This document shows, one piece after another, positions 1 through 8,966 of a DNA stretch of 64,000 bases. The position numbers and the translations under genes were made by a program. The first letter of the stretch is position 1. Every line of letters starts with the position of its first letter. The stretch lies in the NCBI GenBank assembly GCA_019359395.1, contig JAHHHK010000018.1, forward strand, positions 105,691-169,690. The letters run 5' to 3'. A model generated the notes under the pieces. The model was given only the letters and a program-made list of their open reading frames with translations. It made no database searches and was not told where the DNA came from. The stretch is from Komarekiella atlantica HA4396-MV6. GTDB lineage: Bacteria; Cyanobacteriota; Cyanobacteriia; Cyanobacteriales; Nostocaceae.

Positions 1-525
1 GTCAATCTGTACTTAATTGGCATGATGGGTGCTGGTAAAACGACGGTAGGACGTTTACTAGCGAAACATCTAAGTTATGGGTTTGTGGATACAGATGATG
101 TCATTGTTAAAGCAGCAGGTAAATCCATCAATCAGTTATTTGCCCAAGAAGGTGAAGCCGGGTTTCGCCAGTTAGAAAGCGACGTGCTGGCACAAATCTG
201 TGCTTATACAAAGTTGACCATAGCAACTGGTGGGGGTATAGTGTTGCGGCAAGAAAACTGGGGTTACTTGCACCACGGTTTAATCGTTTGGCTAGATGTT
301 CCAATAGAGCTACTTTACAGCCGCATAGCTGAGGACACTACAAGACCACTCTTGCAAGACGCTGATCCCAAGGGGAAATTGCGATCGCTCCTCAAACAAC
401 GAACACCACTTTACTCTCAAGCCGATTTGCGAATCACCGTACAAGAAGGAGAAACACCTGAAGAAATTGCCAAGCGAGTACTTGAGGCAATTCCTAGTGT
501 TCTTAAACCACAAGCTTCTCATTAA
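1..525 (+). CDS. aroK: Shikimate kinase, 5'-truncated by window edge
   Basis: Phosphorylates shikimate with ATP in the cytoplasmic chorismate (aromatic amino acid) pathway. The reading frame is open from base 1 (VNLYLIG before the first in-window ATG at 22), so the true start lies a few codons upstream of the window. Visible motifs are the P-loop GMMGAGKT, the shikimate-binding DTDD, the GFRQLE segment, the ATGGGIV glycine stretch and the lid TRPLL. About 174 residues are present, close to the usual length of this family. It is followed by a 386-bp spacer and then argB on the same strand; no shared operon is evident. Confidence 0.95.
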   Translation, partial: VNLYLIGMMGAGKTTVGRLLAKHLSYGFVDTDDVIVKAAGKSINQLFAQEGEAGFRQLESDVLAQICAYTKLTIATGGGIVLRQENWGYLHHGLIVWLDVPIELLYSRIAEDTTRPLLQDADPKGKLRSLLKQRTPLYSQADLRITVQEGETPEEIAKRVLEAIPSVLKPQASH

Positions 526-911
526 GAAGACTCAACTGGCAATGGGGATGGTATGGGTGGCTTATAGCCGAATGATTTCAATTTTAAAGGTTTGAAGCAG
601 CGATCGCTTGCTTGTTGTGTCGGGTAATGTGGGAATAGTTAATTTGTAGGGTGCATTCTTCATAGGTTAGGTGGAACAGAGTGGAACCCAACAAATGATA
701 TGGGGAAAAAAGTGATATGAGGAAAAAAGAAAATTATTAGAATATTTCTCATGCGTCTCTACCCTACGTACAATAATATTAAATTTCTTCCCTAACTAAT
801 ACTGCTTCCTAGATTATCTAGCCACTTAAAGTTACTCTATACCCGTTGTTACAGGTTCAAAAGTCTTCTACACTGACTGGAATAGGTTTTAACTCTTAAC
901 GGCGGCTCCTC
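526..911. other. Spacer between aroK and argB
   Basis: A 386-bp A+T-rich spacer with one HIP1 site near 600 and a short imperfect repeat (ggtggaacagagtggaaccc, about 670-690). No open frame of note. It presumably carries the argB promoter, but no convincing -35/-10 pair can be assigned by eye. Confidence 0.5.
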
Positions 912-1808
912 ATGACGGTCAACGATACTGAGTACATCAGGCAAGCTGAAGCCACTCGCGTGCAAGTGCTAAGCGAAGCACTACCTTATATTCAACAATT
1001 CGCCGGTCGCACTGTTGTTGTGAAATATGGTGGCGCGGCGATGAAAGATAGCACACTCAAAGATCAAGTCATCCGTGACATTGTATTCTTATCCTGCGTC
1101 GGTTTGCGCCCAATTCTAGTACACGGTGGTGGCCCAGAAATTAACAGTTGGTTAGATAAATTGGGAATCGAAGCGCAATTTAAGAATGGTCTACGTGTCA
1201 CAGATGCCCCCACAATGGATGTGGTGGAAATGGTTTTAGTCGGTCGAGTCAATAAAGAAATTGTCTCCCTAATTAACCAAGCTGGAGGCTTAGCAGTAGG
1301 ACTTTGCGGCAAAGACGGTAATCTATTTACAGCCCGTCCTCAAGGTCAAGAAGGCATCGGCTTTGTAGGGGAAGTCAGCAATGTCAATACAAAGGTTTTG
1401 GAAACTTTAGCTAGCAATGGCTATATTCCTGTAGTGTCCAGCGTAGCTGCCGACGAGTCGGGACAAGCTTACAACATTAACGCCGATACTGTGGCTGGCG
1501 AAATAGCAGCAGCATTAGGGGCTGAGAAGTTGATTTTATTGACTGACACTAGGGGTATTTTAAAAGATTATAAAGATTCGTCTACCTTGATTGCGAAAGT
1601 AGATATCCGCGAAGCCCGCGATTTGATTGCCAATGGTGTAGTCAGCGGTGGGATGATTCCGAAAGTAAATTGTTGTGTGCGATCGCTTGCTCAAGGAGTA
1701 CGTGCAGCACATATTATTGATGGACGCATTCCCCACGCCCTGCTACTAGAAATCTTTACTGACGTTGGGATCGGTACTATGATTCTTGGTTCCCAGTTTA
1801 CCTTTTAG
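912..1808 (+). CDS. argB: Acetylglutamate kinase
   Basis: Phosphorylates N-acetyl-L-glutamate, the second step of the arginine pathway and its usual control point. The 298-residue protein shows the amino-acid-kinase signatures VKYGGAAM (near residue 39) and VHGGGPEI (near 75), and the C-terminal segment around [17 protein letters not shown] typical of arginine-sensitive hexameric enzymes with an N-terminal helix. In cyanobacteria this enzyme is a known target of the PII signalling protein; that is family knowledge, not seen here. The TAG stop lies directly against a GGGAGCA-type heptamer repeat, so the repeat begins at the last base of the gene. Confidence 0.97.
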   Translation: MTVNDTEYIRQAEATRVQVLSEALPYIQQFAGRTVVVKYGGAAMKDSTLKDQVIRDIVFLSCVGLRPILVHGGGPEINSWLDKLGIEAQFKNGLRVTDAPTMDVVEMVLVGRVNKEIVSLINQAGGLAVGLCGKDGNLFTARPQGQEGIGFVGEVSNVNTKVLETLASNGYIPVVSSVAADESGQAYNINADTVAGEIAAALGAEKLILLTDTRGILKDYKDSSTLIAKVDIREARDLIANGVVSGGMIPKVNCCVRSLAQGVRAAHIIDGRIPHALLLEIFTDVGIGTMILGSQFTF

Positions 1809-1863
1809 GGAGCAGGGGGCAGGGAGCAGGGGGCAGGGAGCAGGGGGCAGGGAGCAGGGAGCA
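1808..1863. repeat. Heptamer tandem repeat (GGGAGCA/GGGGGCA)
   Basis: Eight head-to-tail 7-mers alternating GGGAGCA and GGGGGCA, which can also be read as 14-bp units, starting at the last base of the argB stop codon. Short tandem heptamers of this sort are a known feature of Nostoc-type genomes. A complementary C-rich tract at about 2029-2061 (tgctcccctgcccc...) could pair with it and enclose the 42-bp repeats between them. Confidence 0.9.
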
Positions 1864-1898
1864 GAGGGGCAAAAGAGTGGAGTTTTTATGTTTGTTCA

Positions 1899-1998
1899 CG
1901 AATATCAAAGACTCGTTAATGGAGTTCAAAGGTGGATTAACGAATATCAAAGACTCGTTAATGGAGTTCAAAGGTGGATTAACGAATATCAAAGACTC
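1899..1998. repeat. 42-bp tandem repeat, 2.4 copies
   Basis: Two identical 42-bp units (1899-1940, 1941-1982) and a 16-bp start of a third (1983-1998). The unit begins CGAATATCAAAGACTCG. As 42 is divisible by three, the repeat stays open in several frames on both strands and produces periodic spurious peptides. There are no spacers, so it is not a CRISPR. Its perfect identity suggests recent duplication by slippage or recombination. Confidence 0.9.
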
Positions 1999-2058
1999 AT
2001 TGTTGCATCCTAAACATATATCTTTTCTGCTCCCCTGCCCCTCCACCCCTCTGCTTCC

Positions 2059-2490
2059 CTACTGAGGATAAGTAATGATAACGCGCGATCGCCCCCGATT
2101 AAATGGTGTCCGCCGCCAGGAATTATTTATAATCACTGGATTAACTAGCGTTGAGTCTCGAATTGTCGGATTAATCAAAGTTGGATTAATCAGCGTGGAA
2201 TTGTCCACATTCTGCCTTAAGCGGGGGTAGAAATTGGGGTGATTAATGCGTCTGGGCATCAGCCCCGTTGCTGGATCTACAGGCATAGGAGTAGGAATCG
2301 GACTACCGTAAATAAATGAACCAACAGCAGGCGATGTTTGATGACAAGCTGCTCCGCAACTACGACTGATTCCAGAAGCGCCATCAATCACGATCACAGG
2401 CTGGGCAAAAGCTGGGGCAATTGCGCTCATCACTGCTAAACTTATGCCTACTCCCAACAAATTCAGTTGCGAATGCTTGATTTTTAGCAT
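2059..2490 (-). CDS. Small secreted protein of unknown function
   Basis: 143 residues. A Sec signal peptide is clear: basic start (MLKIKHS), hydrophobic core and an AFA cleavage site near residue 29, so the product is probably periplasmic or exported. The mature part has a cysteine pair (SCGAAC, near 43-48) that could form a disulfide or bind a metal, and a C-terminal run of repeated S/D-T-L-I/V-N-P motifs (STLINPTLINPTIRDSTLVN). The family is not recognised. It lies convergent to argB, with the repeat tract in between. Confidence 0.7.
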   Translation of the reverse strand: MLKIKHSQLNLLGVGISLAVMSAIAPAFAQPVIVIDGASGISRSCGAACHQTSPAVGSFIYGSPIPTPMPVDPATGLMPRRINHPNFYPRLRQNVDNSTLINPTLINPTIRDSTLVNPVIINNSWRRTPFNRGRSRVIITYPQ

Positions 2491-2650
2491 GTTTTGCTCA
2501 CCTGCATTTGATAAATTGGCATAATTAACACCAAAGACTTAGAAAATAGCTGCAACTACTTGGTTAAAATTTTAAAAGTTTATCAACGTTAATATTGCCA
2601 GCTTCTAAAAAGATTCCAAAAAGATTGCTGGCATTGGCAAAATTAAAGCA

Positions 2651-3208
2651 GTGCTGATTTGTGTGCAGAACGTGAATGCAGAAAGTTTAGAAATTGCCAA
2701 AACTCGTTACCAGACTGGTAAAGTTGCCTTTGAAAGTGGGCAATACCGCGAAGCCGTGGAAAATTTGGAAAAGGCAAGTGCCTTATTGGCTCGCAATTCT
2801 CGCCTTGGTGGTGAAGTAGAAATTTGGCTGGTGACAGCTTATGAAGCAGCCGGACGTACGGATGATGCGATCGCTCTTTGCGAAAGACTCAAACGCCATC
2901 CTTATTCAGAAACCAGCAAACAAGCGCGGCGGTTGCTTTACATCCTAAAAGCACCAAAACTGGTAAGACCTAGCGAGTGGATGACCGAAATTCCTGATTT
3001 AGGCAAACTCCCTGACAATGACCTCAAAATCCGTGCAGCTGGCAAACCTACCAAATCTTCTCAGCCACGGAAACCTGCTGAGCCAGAATTCATTGATCTC
3101 AGTCAGGTCAATACCAGAGATAATCGCTTTATCTGGGTGGCGCTAATTGTCATTGGTTTAACCATTTCGTATTTAATTTGGTTGAGTTTTTCAGGAACCC
3201 CTGTCTAA
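2651..3208 (+). CDS. TPR-like protein with C-terminal membrane anchor
   Basis: Up to 185 residues. The first 95 residues contain helix-turn-helix pairs of tetratricopeptide type (AKTRYQTGKVAFESGQYREA; EVEIWLVTAYEAAGRTDDAI), a Pro/Lys-rich linker follows, and one transmembrane segment (FIWVALIVIGLTISYLIWL) is near the C-terminus. The topology suggests a TPR scaffold facing the cytoplasm on a membrane. The start is uncertain: GTG codons at 2651, 2663 and 2672 are all in frame and no ATG is near; the alignable part begins at AESLEIAK. It resembles conserved cyanobacterial proteins without a known role. Confidence 0.75.
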   Translation: MLICVQNVNAESLEIAKTRYQTGKVAFESGQYREAVENLEKASALLARNSRLGGEVEIWLVTAYEAAGRTDDAIALCERLKRHPYSETSKQARRLLYILKAPKLVRPSEWMTEIPDLGKLPDNDLKIRAAGKPTKSSQPRKPAEPEFIDLSQVNTRDNRFIWVALIVIGLTISYLIWLSFSGTPV

Positions 3209-3553
3209 TACCAACATTAGGATGCTTCTCTTTACCTGCGGCGACTCCATTAAAACGTAGAGCCGTTTCAGTAAACCTCTTGCATAAATGCTTAAATTGT
3301 CATGTTGAGCAAAGCGAAACATCTCGGAGATTCTTCCTTGGGGAACCAAGGCGTAGCTTGGCTTTTGCGTAGGGATACACTCCACTACGTTCTGGTCAGA
3401 ATGACACTCATAATTTTCGGACTTTTGCAAGAGGTCTATTCTCCCTTAATTCTTCCAAGATTGGGAGACTAGCAAGCTAACTAAAACGTATTGCGTCACC
3501 CAGAGATAGAAGTCAAGATTAGTTAAGATGTTTGACTTTTGGGGAGATTTATA
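3209..3553. other. Spacer with interspersed repeat
   Basis: A 345-bp spacer. Most of it is the palindromic repeat listed separately at 3298-3413. The rest is A+T-rich, with a purine-rich ribosome-binding site (ggggag, 3540-3545) in front of the next gene. Confidence 0.6.
3298..3413. repeat. Palindromic interspersed repeat (GTCATGTTGAGC... type)
   Basis: An imperfect inverted repeat: it opens with GTCATGTTGAGCAAAGCGAA and closes with TCAGAATGACAC, whose complement resembles the opening. Its centre holds GC-rich stretches (accaaggcgtagcttggc) typical of other small Nostoc repeats, which suggests nesting. A second, rearranged member is at 52290-52427. Confidence 0.65.
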
Positions 3554-4504
3554 ATGTTGAATTGTTCTACTTTAGAAAAGATTTTCGTGTGGTTAATTAA
3601 ACCATTGAGTTTTGCACTAGCAAAATGGGATTTGCTCACAAGACTGATTTCTAGAAATACAATTAATCGCATCTCGATTCAAAATCTACTCGTCTTTAAA
3701 ACTGTGAAAAAAGACGGAATAAAAATCCCAAAACCTATTTTGTCTATAGTTCTGTTAATATCTCTGCTGTTGTCTGGGTGTGTCCAGTACGATGTAGGGG
3801 TTAACTTTGACCACGCAAATAGTGGCGAACTGGTACAGCATATTAAGTTGGGAGAGCGGCTAACCAGTTTTAGTAGCGATTATGTGTACGAATGGTTAAA
3901 TAGTATAGAGCGTCGTGCCCGGAAACTGGAAGGCAAAATCCGGCGACTTTCTAAAGAAGAAATTACTGTGACAATTCCTTTCAGTAATGGTCAGGAATTG
4001 CAAGAGAAATTCAACGAATTTTTTAACTCCCGTGCTAATCAACCTTCTGAGTCCGTGCAGAGCGAATCTGACTCAGAACTGCCAAAAATTGAATCAAATT
4101 TACTTTTGGAGCAGAACAATTTTTTACTTTTAGTCAGGAATCGGCTGATTTATGATTTGGATTTGCGATCGCTCTCGCTAATTTCCAACAAAGGTAACGT
4201 TTTGGCTAATGCTGGTTCAATTTTGGATTTGGAATTTAGCTTAAAGACCCCTTGGGGAGCTAGGAACATTCAAAAAACTGAAACTGCTATTGAGCCAGAA
4301 AAAAATGGCAAGCAACTGGTGTGGAAACTCCAGCCTGGTGAGCTAAACCACATAGAAGTAGTTTTCTGGCTTCCTAGTCCCCTTGGTATTGGTACGTTGT
4401 TGATTATCCTGTTTATCTGCGGAGGGTTGTATTTAAGATACAGTTTCATGCCAGATCCCAGAATTCAGTTTGCACCAAAAGCCGTAACTGCCCAAGAACA
4501 ATAG
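3554..4504 (+). CDS. DUF3153-type lipoprotein/membrane protein
   Basis: 317 residues from the ATG at 3554, which has a ggggag ribosome-binding site nine bases upstream; an in-frame TTG at 3539 would overlap that site and is less likely. About 60 residues precede a hydrophobic stretch ending in LLLSGC, a lipobox-like motif, followed by a soluble domain (VQYDVGVNFDHANSGELVQH) and one C-terminal transmembrane segment (near residue 285-303). This matches the cyanobacterial DUF3153 family as I remember it. The long N-terminal extension before the lipobox is odd: a shorter form starting internally is possible. Function unknown. Confidence 0.7.
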   Translation: MLNCSTLEKIFVWLIKPLSFALAKWDLLTRLISRNTINRISIQNLLVFKTVKKDGIKIPKPILSIVLLISLLLSGCVQYDVGVNFDHANSGELVQHIKLGERLTSFSSDYVYEWLNSIERRARKLEGKIRRLSKEEITVTIPFSNGQELQEKFNEFFNSRANQPSESVQSESDSELPKIESNLLLEQNNFLLLVRNRLIYDLDLRSLSLISNKGNVLANAGSILDLEFSLKTPWGARNIQKTETAIEPEKNGKQLVWKLQPGELNHIEVVFWLPSPLGIGTLLIILFICGGLYLRYSFMPDPRIQFAPKAVTAQEQ

Positions 4505-4583
4505 ACTATTAGCCTTCCCAGCGTGGATTACTTCTTTTAGCCATGCTGGTGCATTCTCCATTAAACTTAAAACTCAGCAATAC

Positions 4584-5228
4584 TCAGGGTGACAACCGCT
4601 CTATCTTCCAACTACCGTCATTTAAGCGAGTATAAAGCAAGCGATCGTGCAGGCGGCTAGAGCGTCCTTGCCAAAACTCAATTTCTGAGGGGATCACTCG
4701 TAAACCTCCCCAATGAGATGGGCGGGGAATCTCCTGATTTTCATATTTGCGCTGGAACTCCTGCAAGCGTTGCTCTAGAATTTCTCGGCTTTCGATCACC
4801 TCGCTTTGATTAGACACCCACGCACCCAGGCGACTATTGGCAGGGCGGCTATTAAAATATTGATCGGATTCTTTTTCCGAAACTTTCTCCACATATCCAG
4901 AAATTCGCACTTGGCGTTCTAGTTCTGCCCACCAAAAAACCAAAGCCGCTTGGGGATTTTCTGCTAGTTCTTGCCCTTTATGACTGTTGTAATTGGTGAA
5001 GAAGACAAAGCCCCGTTCATCAAAATCTTTCAGTAGCACCATTCTGGCTGAAGGTGTACCTTCTGGTGTAGCGGTGGCAATAGTCATAGCATTGGGTTCC
5101 GGGAGTTGCACCGCTAGTGCCTGATCGAACCATTTTTTAAATTGTATAAAAGGATTAGAGTCAATCTCAGTTTTGCTTAAACCTTCCAAGGTGTAGTCTT
5201 TGCGAAGGTCAGCTATGGTTTTGTCCAT
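4584..5228 (-). CDS. pdxH: Pyridoxamine 5'-phosphate oxidase
   Basis: FMN enzyme that oxidises pyridoxine/pyridoxamine 5'-phosphate to pyridoxal 5'-phosphate, in the vitamin B6 pathway. The 214-residue length is standard. Visible family segments are the N-terminal region [11 protein letters not shown], the FMN-binding [20 protein letters not shown] and [19 protein letters not shown], and the C-terminal signature [18 protein letters not shown]. It is divergent from the AI-2E-type permease gene, with about 126 bp for both promoters. Confidence 0.96.
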   Translation of the reverse strand: MDKTIADLRKDYTLEGLSKTEIDSNPFIQFKKWFDQALAVQLPEPNAMTIATATPEGTPSARMVLLKDFDERGFVFFTNYNSHKGQELAENPQAALVFWWAELERQVRISGYVEKVSEKESDQYFNSRPANSRLGAWVSNQSEVIESREILEQRLQEFQRKYENQEIPRPSHWGGLRVIPSEIEFWQGRSSRLHDRLLYTRLNDGSWKIERLSP

Positions 5229-5354
5229 CTTGATTTGCTTCCTTTTTATCAGATACTCTCATACACGTCTTTGATAAAATATCTATGATTATGACCAGCG
5301 CCAACAGCAGTTTTACAAATTCTGTCAAATAATATCTAAAATAGGTTGCATCAA

Positions 5355-6440
5355 ATGCGCCGTTCAGCCTCCCTTCAACGTTTGTTAATCTATGGTCTGA
5401 GCGGCCCGATTATTGCTCTCAATGTCTGGCTGCTGTCTGTACTTTTTCGCTATTTCCAGCATCCCATCACCATTCTGAGCGCTGCGGCAATTCTAGCTTT
5501 TCTACTAAATTACCTCGTCAAGTTTTTTGAACGCGCTTTAATTACTCGTACTCAGGCGGTGATTATTGTTTTACTGGCAACTTTAGCCCTTTTGGTAATT
5601 TTAGGTGTCACATTAGTGCCGTTGGTGATTGATCAAACTATCCAACTGTTAAATAATATTCCTGATTGGTTAACCGCCAGTCAAGCAAATCTGGAACAGT
5701 TTGAAAAATTCGCCAAGCAAAGACGTTTGCCCCTTGATTTGAGGGTTGTGAGTAATCAAATCAATGCCAACATTCAGAATTTGGTACAACAGTTAGCTTC
5801 TGGTGCTGTAGGATTTGCGGGGACGTTGCTGTCAGGCTTACTGAACATAGTATTAATCGTAGTGCTAGCGTTTTATATGCTCCTGTATGGCGATCGCGTG
5901 TGGTATGGTCTAATCAATCTTTTGCCGTCTAACATTGGCGTCCCCTTGACTAGATCCTTGCAGCTAAATTTCCAGAACTTTTTCCTCAGCCAATTATTGC
6001 TGGGGCTATTTATGATGGTAACTCTCACCCCAATTTTCTTGGTGATGAGAGTACCATTTGCTCTGTTATTTGCCATACTCATAGGCATTTCCGAACTCAT
6101 TCCTTTTATCGGGGCAACTCTAGGCATTGGTTTAGTGACAATTTTGGTACTACTGCAAAATTGGTGGTTGGCTGTTCAAGTGGCCTTGGCGGCAGTTCTG
6201 ATGCAGCAGTTCAAAGACAATCTGTTAGCTCCCAAGTTACTGGGTAACTTTATCGGACTCAATCCCATCTGGATTTTTGTAGCTATTTTGATGGGATTCG
6301 AGATTGCTGGGTTTTTGGGGACATTAGTTGCTGTTCCAATTGCCGGTACTATCAAAGGTACTTTCGATGCCATCAAGAGTGGCAAATCCGATAATTTTGT
6401 ATCAACCGTAACTATTGCTCATGACTCACCTGAAAATTGA
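5355..6440 (+). CDS. AI-2E family transporter (PerM-like permease)
   Basis: 361 residues from the ATG at 5355 (an in-frame TTG at 5346 is the alternative). The protein has an N-terminal pair of membrane spans, a soluble amphipathic segment (about residues 105-150) and a C-terminal bundle of about five spans with the conserved ISELIPFIGATLGI and DNLLAPKLLGN motifs of the family. Members include the E. coli AI-2 exporter TqsA and PerM, but substrates in cyanobacteria are not established. Plasma or thylakoid membrane location is inferred. Confidence 0.85.
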   Translation: MRRSASLQRLLIYGLSGPIIALNVWLLSVLFRYFQHPITILSAAAILAFLLNYLVKFFERALITRTQAVIIVLLATLALLVILGVTLVPLVIDQTIQLLNNIPDWLTASQANLEQFEKFAKQRRLPLDLRVVSNQINANIQNLVQQLASGAVGFAGTLLSGLLNIVLIVVLAFYMLLYGDRVWYGLINLLPSNIGVPLTRSLQLNFQNFFLSQLLLGLFMMVTLTPIFLVMRVPFALLFAILIGISELIPFIGATLGIGLVTILVLLQNWWLAVQVALAAVLMQQFKDNLLAPKLLGNFIGLNPIWIFVAILMGFEIAGFLGTLVAVPIAGTIKGTFDAIKSGKSDNFVSTVTIAHDSPEN

Positions 6441-6675
6441 GACAGAAGTTCAAAAATAAAAGGTAATAAAGCCAAAATTCTTCCTTTTAATTTTTAACTT
6501 TGTAATACCATGTGGTTGTCTAATTTAATTGTTGAAACTTGCGCGATCGCCATCTGGCTAATTTCAGAATAGAACAAGCACAAGCGAACGTGTAGAATAT
6601 GCAAGCACATGCTCAATCAATTTATTGTTAAATTTATCGTCTTTGGAATCTTATTACTTAACCTAGAACTAGTTG

Positions 6676-7506
6676 ATGGATGCTTCCGAGCTATTAGAAA
6701 CAATTACACTCCTGATTGAGCAAGCTGAACGGGGCGAAATTGATCCCTGGGATGTCCAAGTAATTGAGGTGATTGACCGTTATTTAGAACTAATGGCACC
6801 AGAGTCAACAGAAAGGGGCTATGAAGCCGACTTGTCTCAATCTGGACAAGCTTTTTTGTCAGCATCAATGCTAGTTTTATTCAAAGCAAACACCTTGATG
6901 CAATTGTCTTCAGGAGCAGATGCACAAGAAGGTGTAGCAGATGATGCAATCTTAGAAAGTGAAGACGGAATATTACATCAGGCTCACCGTCTGCCATTAG
7001 AACGACAGTTGCGTCGTCGCCCAGCGGCAATGCCACCACCAAAACGCCGCGTCACTCTGCAAGAGTTAATTGAGCAATTGCAGATCATGGCGAACCAGCT
7101 AAAACTTGTACAGAAAGCCAGTAAACCTATTCGTCCCAAGCGTCAGCCTAGTGTCCAGACGATGCGGGAAGCACTAGAGTTAGCTCACCAAGAAAATCTG
7201 ACGGAAGTAGCTGGGGAACTAGAACAGGTCTTGTATCTTTCAGCAAGAGAGTTACATTTAGAACAAAATTGGTTGAATCTGGAACAACTGGTAGAGTTGT
7301 GGTCAAAGACAAAGCAATCATACCAAAATGGTTCTGGCCATGAATCAAAACACAGTCATCTAGTTAGTGTTTTTTGGGCACTATTATTACTTTCGGCTCA
7401 ATCCAAAGTAGAGCTATTTCAAGAGGAGTTTTACCATGAGATCAAAATTCGCTTACTTACAGATACAGCTAATACTTACAAGCCCTTCGAGCAACCAATG
7501 AACTAA
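6676..7506 (+). CDS. scpA: Segregation and condensation protein A
   Basis: Kleisin subunit that bridges SMC heads in the bacterial condensin complex and helps chromosome compaction and partition. The 276-residue protein has the N-terminal kleisin signature LLETITLLIEQAERGEIDPW and YLELMAPEST, then LSQSGQAFLSASMLVLFKA, a basic middle part and a C-terminal winged-helix-like region. Start taken at ATG 6676; the TTG at 6673 directly before it is unlikely. Its partner scpB is not in the window. Upstream, 6441-6675 is A+T-rich and holds one HIP1 site. Confidence 0.85.
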   Translation: MDASELLETITLLIEQAERGEIDPWDVQVIEVIDRYLELMAPESTERGYEADLSQSGQAFLSASMLVLFKANTLMQLSSGADAQEGVADDAILESEDGILHQAHRLPLERQLRRRPAAMPPPKRRVTLQELIEQLQIMANQLKLVQKASKPIRPKRQPSVQTMREALELAHQENLTEVAGELEQVLYLSARELHLEQNWLNLEQLVELWSKTKQSYQNGSGHESKHSHLVSVFWALLLLSAQSKVELFQEEFYHEIKIRLLTDTANTYKPFEQPMN

Positions 7507-7739
7507 GTAAGTCAGAAGCAGCCCTACAGATAATTTACAGATTTTTGCTTCAGCCCCAAAATCCGAGTAAATTGAAAAGATAACTGATCGCTTGTCATCT
7601 AGCCATATCTAATGGTTGCAATAACCAGCAAATTCCCGTTATTCCTGTGTTTTGGGATAACTTAGAGCAGAAATAAAAACTGATGATTAAGTATCACTCG
7701 ATGAAAGTAAACTGGCTTGTGGTTGAGGAATAAACTTTT

Positions 7740-8909
7740 ATGAAAGCGATGATTCTCGCGGCGGGCAAGGGTACTCGCGTTCGTCCGATTACCTATACAA
7801 CTCCCAAACCGATGATTCCTATCCTGCAAAAGCCAGTGATGGAATTTTTACTAGAACTGTTACGCCAACACGGTTTTGACCAGATTATGGTCAATGTTAG
7901 TCACTTGGCTGAGGAAATAGAAAACTATTTTCGTGATGGGCAGCGGTTTGGTGTACAGATTGCCTATTCTTTTGAAGGGAAAATTGATGACGACGGTAAA
8001 CTGGTGGGTGAAGCAGTCGGTTCTGCTGGAGGAATGCGCCGCATTCAAGATTTCTCACCATTTTTTGATGATACCTTTGTGGTGTTGTGCGGCGATGCTT
8101 TGATTGACCTAGATTTAACAGCGGCTGTAAAGTGGCATAAATCCAAAGGCTCAATCGCCACTATCATTACAAAATCTGTCCCACAAGAAGAAGTGTCTAG
8201 TTACGGTGTGGTCGTCACCGATGAAGATAATCGTGTCAAAGCTTTCCAAGAAAAACCTTCAACCGAAGAAGCTCTAAGCACTAACATCAACACGGGTATT
8301 TATATCTTTGAGCCAGAGGTGTTTAATTACATTCCTTCTGGAATAGAGTACGACATCGGTAGCCAATTATTTCCCAAACTAGTGGAAATCAAAGCCCCAT
8401 TTTATGCCATACCGATGGACTTTGAATGGGTAGATATTGGTAAAGTACCAGACTACTGGCGAGCGATTCGTGGTGTGCTACTGCGCGAAATCAAAAACGT
8501 GCAAATCCCAGGTCATGAGGTCGCTCCTGGAATTTACACTGGTTTAAATGTTGCCGTAAATTGGGACAAAGTGGATATTACAGGCCCAGTCTACATTGGT
8601 GGCATGACCAGAATAGAAGACGGAGCTAAAATCGTGGGCCCAGCCATGATTGGCCCCAATTGCTGGATATGCAGTGGTGCAACAGTAGAAAACAGCGTAA
8701 TTTTTGAATGGTCACGCCTGGGGCCAGGAGTCCGCTTGGTTGATAAGTTGGTATTTGGGCGTTATTGCGTAGATAAAACTGGCGCTGCGATCGATGTTCA
8801 AGCTGCTGCTTTAGACTGGCTGATTACCGATGCTCGTCAAACACCACCATCACAGACACCAGTTGAGCGACAAGCGATCGCTGAATTGTTGGGGACAAAT
8901 ACAAATTAG
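7740..8909 (+). CDS. NDP-sugar synthase (nucleotidyltransferase with beta-helix)
   Basis: 389 residues. The N-terminal nucleotidyltransferase domain starts MKAMILAAGKGTRVRPIT and carries the PKPM lysine motif, the metal-binding GDALIDLDL and the sugar-site ..GTNINTGIYIFEPEV-type segment (NTGIY). From about residue 260 the sequence shows hexapeptide (left-handed beta-helix) repeats such as GPVYIGGMTRIEDGAKIVG. The layout matches mannose-1-phosphate guanylyltransferase or glucose-1-phosphate thymidylyl/uridylyltransferase-like enzymes, supplying activated sugars for polysaccharides. The exact sugar and nucleotide cannot be told from sequence. Confidence 0.85.
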   Translation: MKAMILAAGKGTRVRPITYTTPKPMIPILQKPVMEFLLELLRQHGFDQIMVNVSHLAEEIENYFRDGQRFGVQIAYSFEGKIDDDGKLVGEAVGSAGGMRRIQDFSPFFDDTFVVLCGDALIDLDLTAAVKWHKSKGSIATIITKSVPQEEVSSYGVVVTDEDNRVKAFQEKPSTEEALSTNINTGIYIFEPEVFNYIPSGIEYDIGSQLFPKLVEIKAPFYAIPMDFEWVDIGKVPDYWRAIRGVLLREIKNVQIPGHEVAPGIYTGLNVAVNWDKVDITGPVYIGGMTRIEDGAKIVGPAMIGPNCWICSGATVENSVIFEWSRLGPGVRLVDKLVFGRYCVDKTGAAIDVQAAALDWLITDARQTPPSQTPVERQAIAELLGTNTN

Positions 8910-8964
8910 GGACTGGGGACTGGGGACTAGAGATTAAGACATTTTCCTAATTCCTAGTCCCTAG
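8909..8964. terminator. Convergent repeat/terminator between sugar synthase and speA
   Basis: Three GGGGACT-type heptamers (8909-8930, ending ggggactag) face CTAGTCCCTAG at 8954-8964, so the spacer can fold into a hairpin with either strand. It sits between two convergent stop codons, which suits a bidirectional terminator made from heptamer repeats. Confidence 0.5.
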
Positions 8965-8966
8965 TT

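Noticed and set aside
1899..1998. Possible CRISPR array
   Set aside because: Units are directly adjacent with no spacers and only 2.4 copies; no cas genes in the window.
1786..2065. Three overlapping open frames on both strands with repetitive peptides
   Set aside because: They only exist because the heptamer and 42-bp repeats are multiples of three or lack stops; no start site, no family and no codon pattern beyond the repeat.
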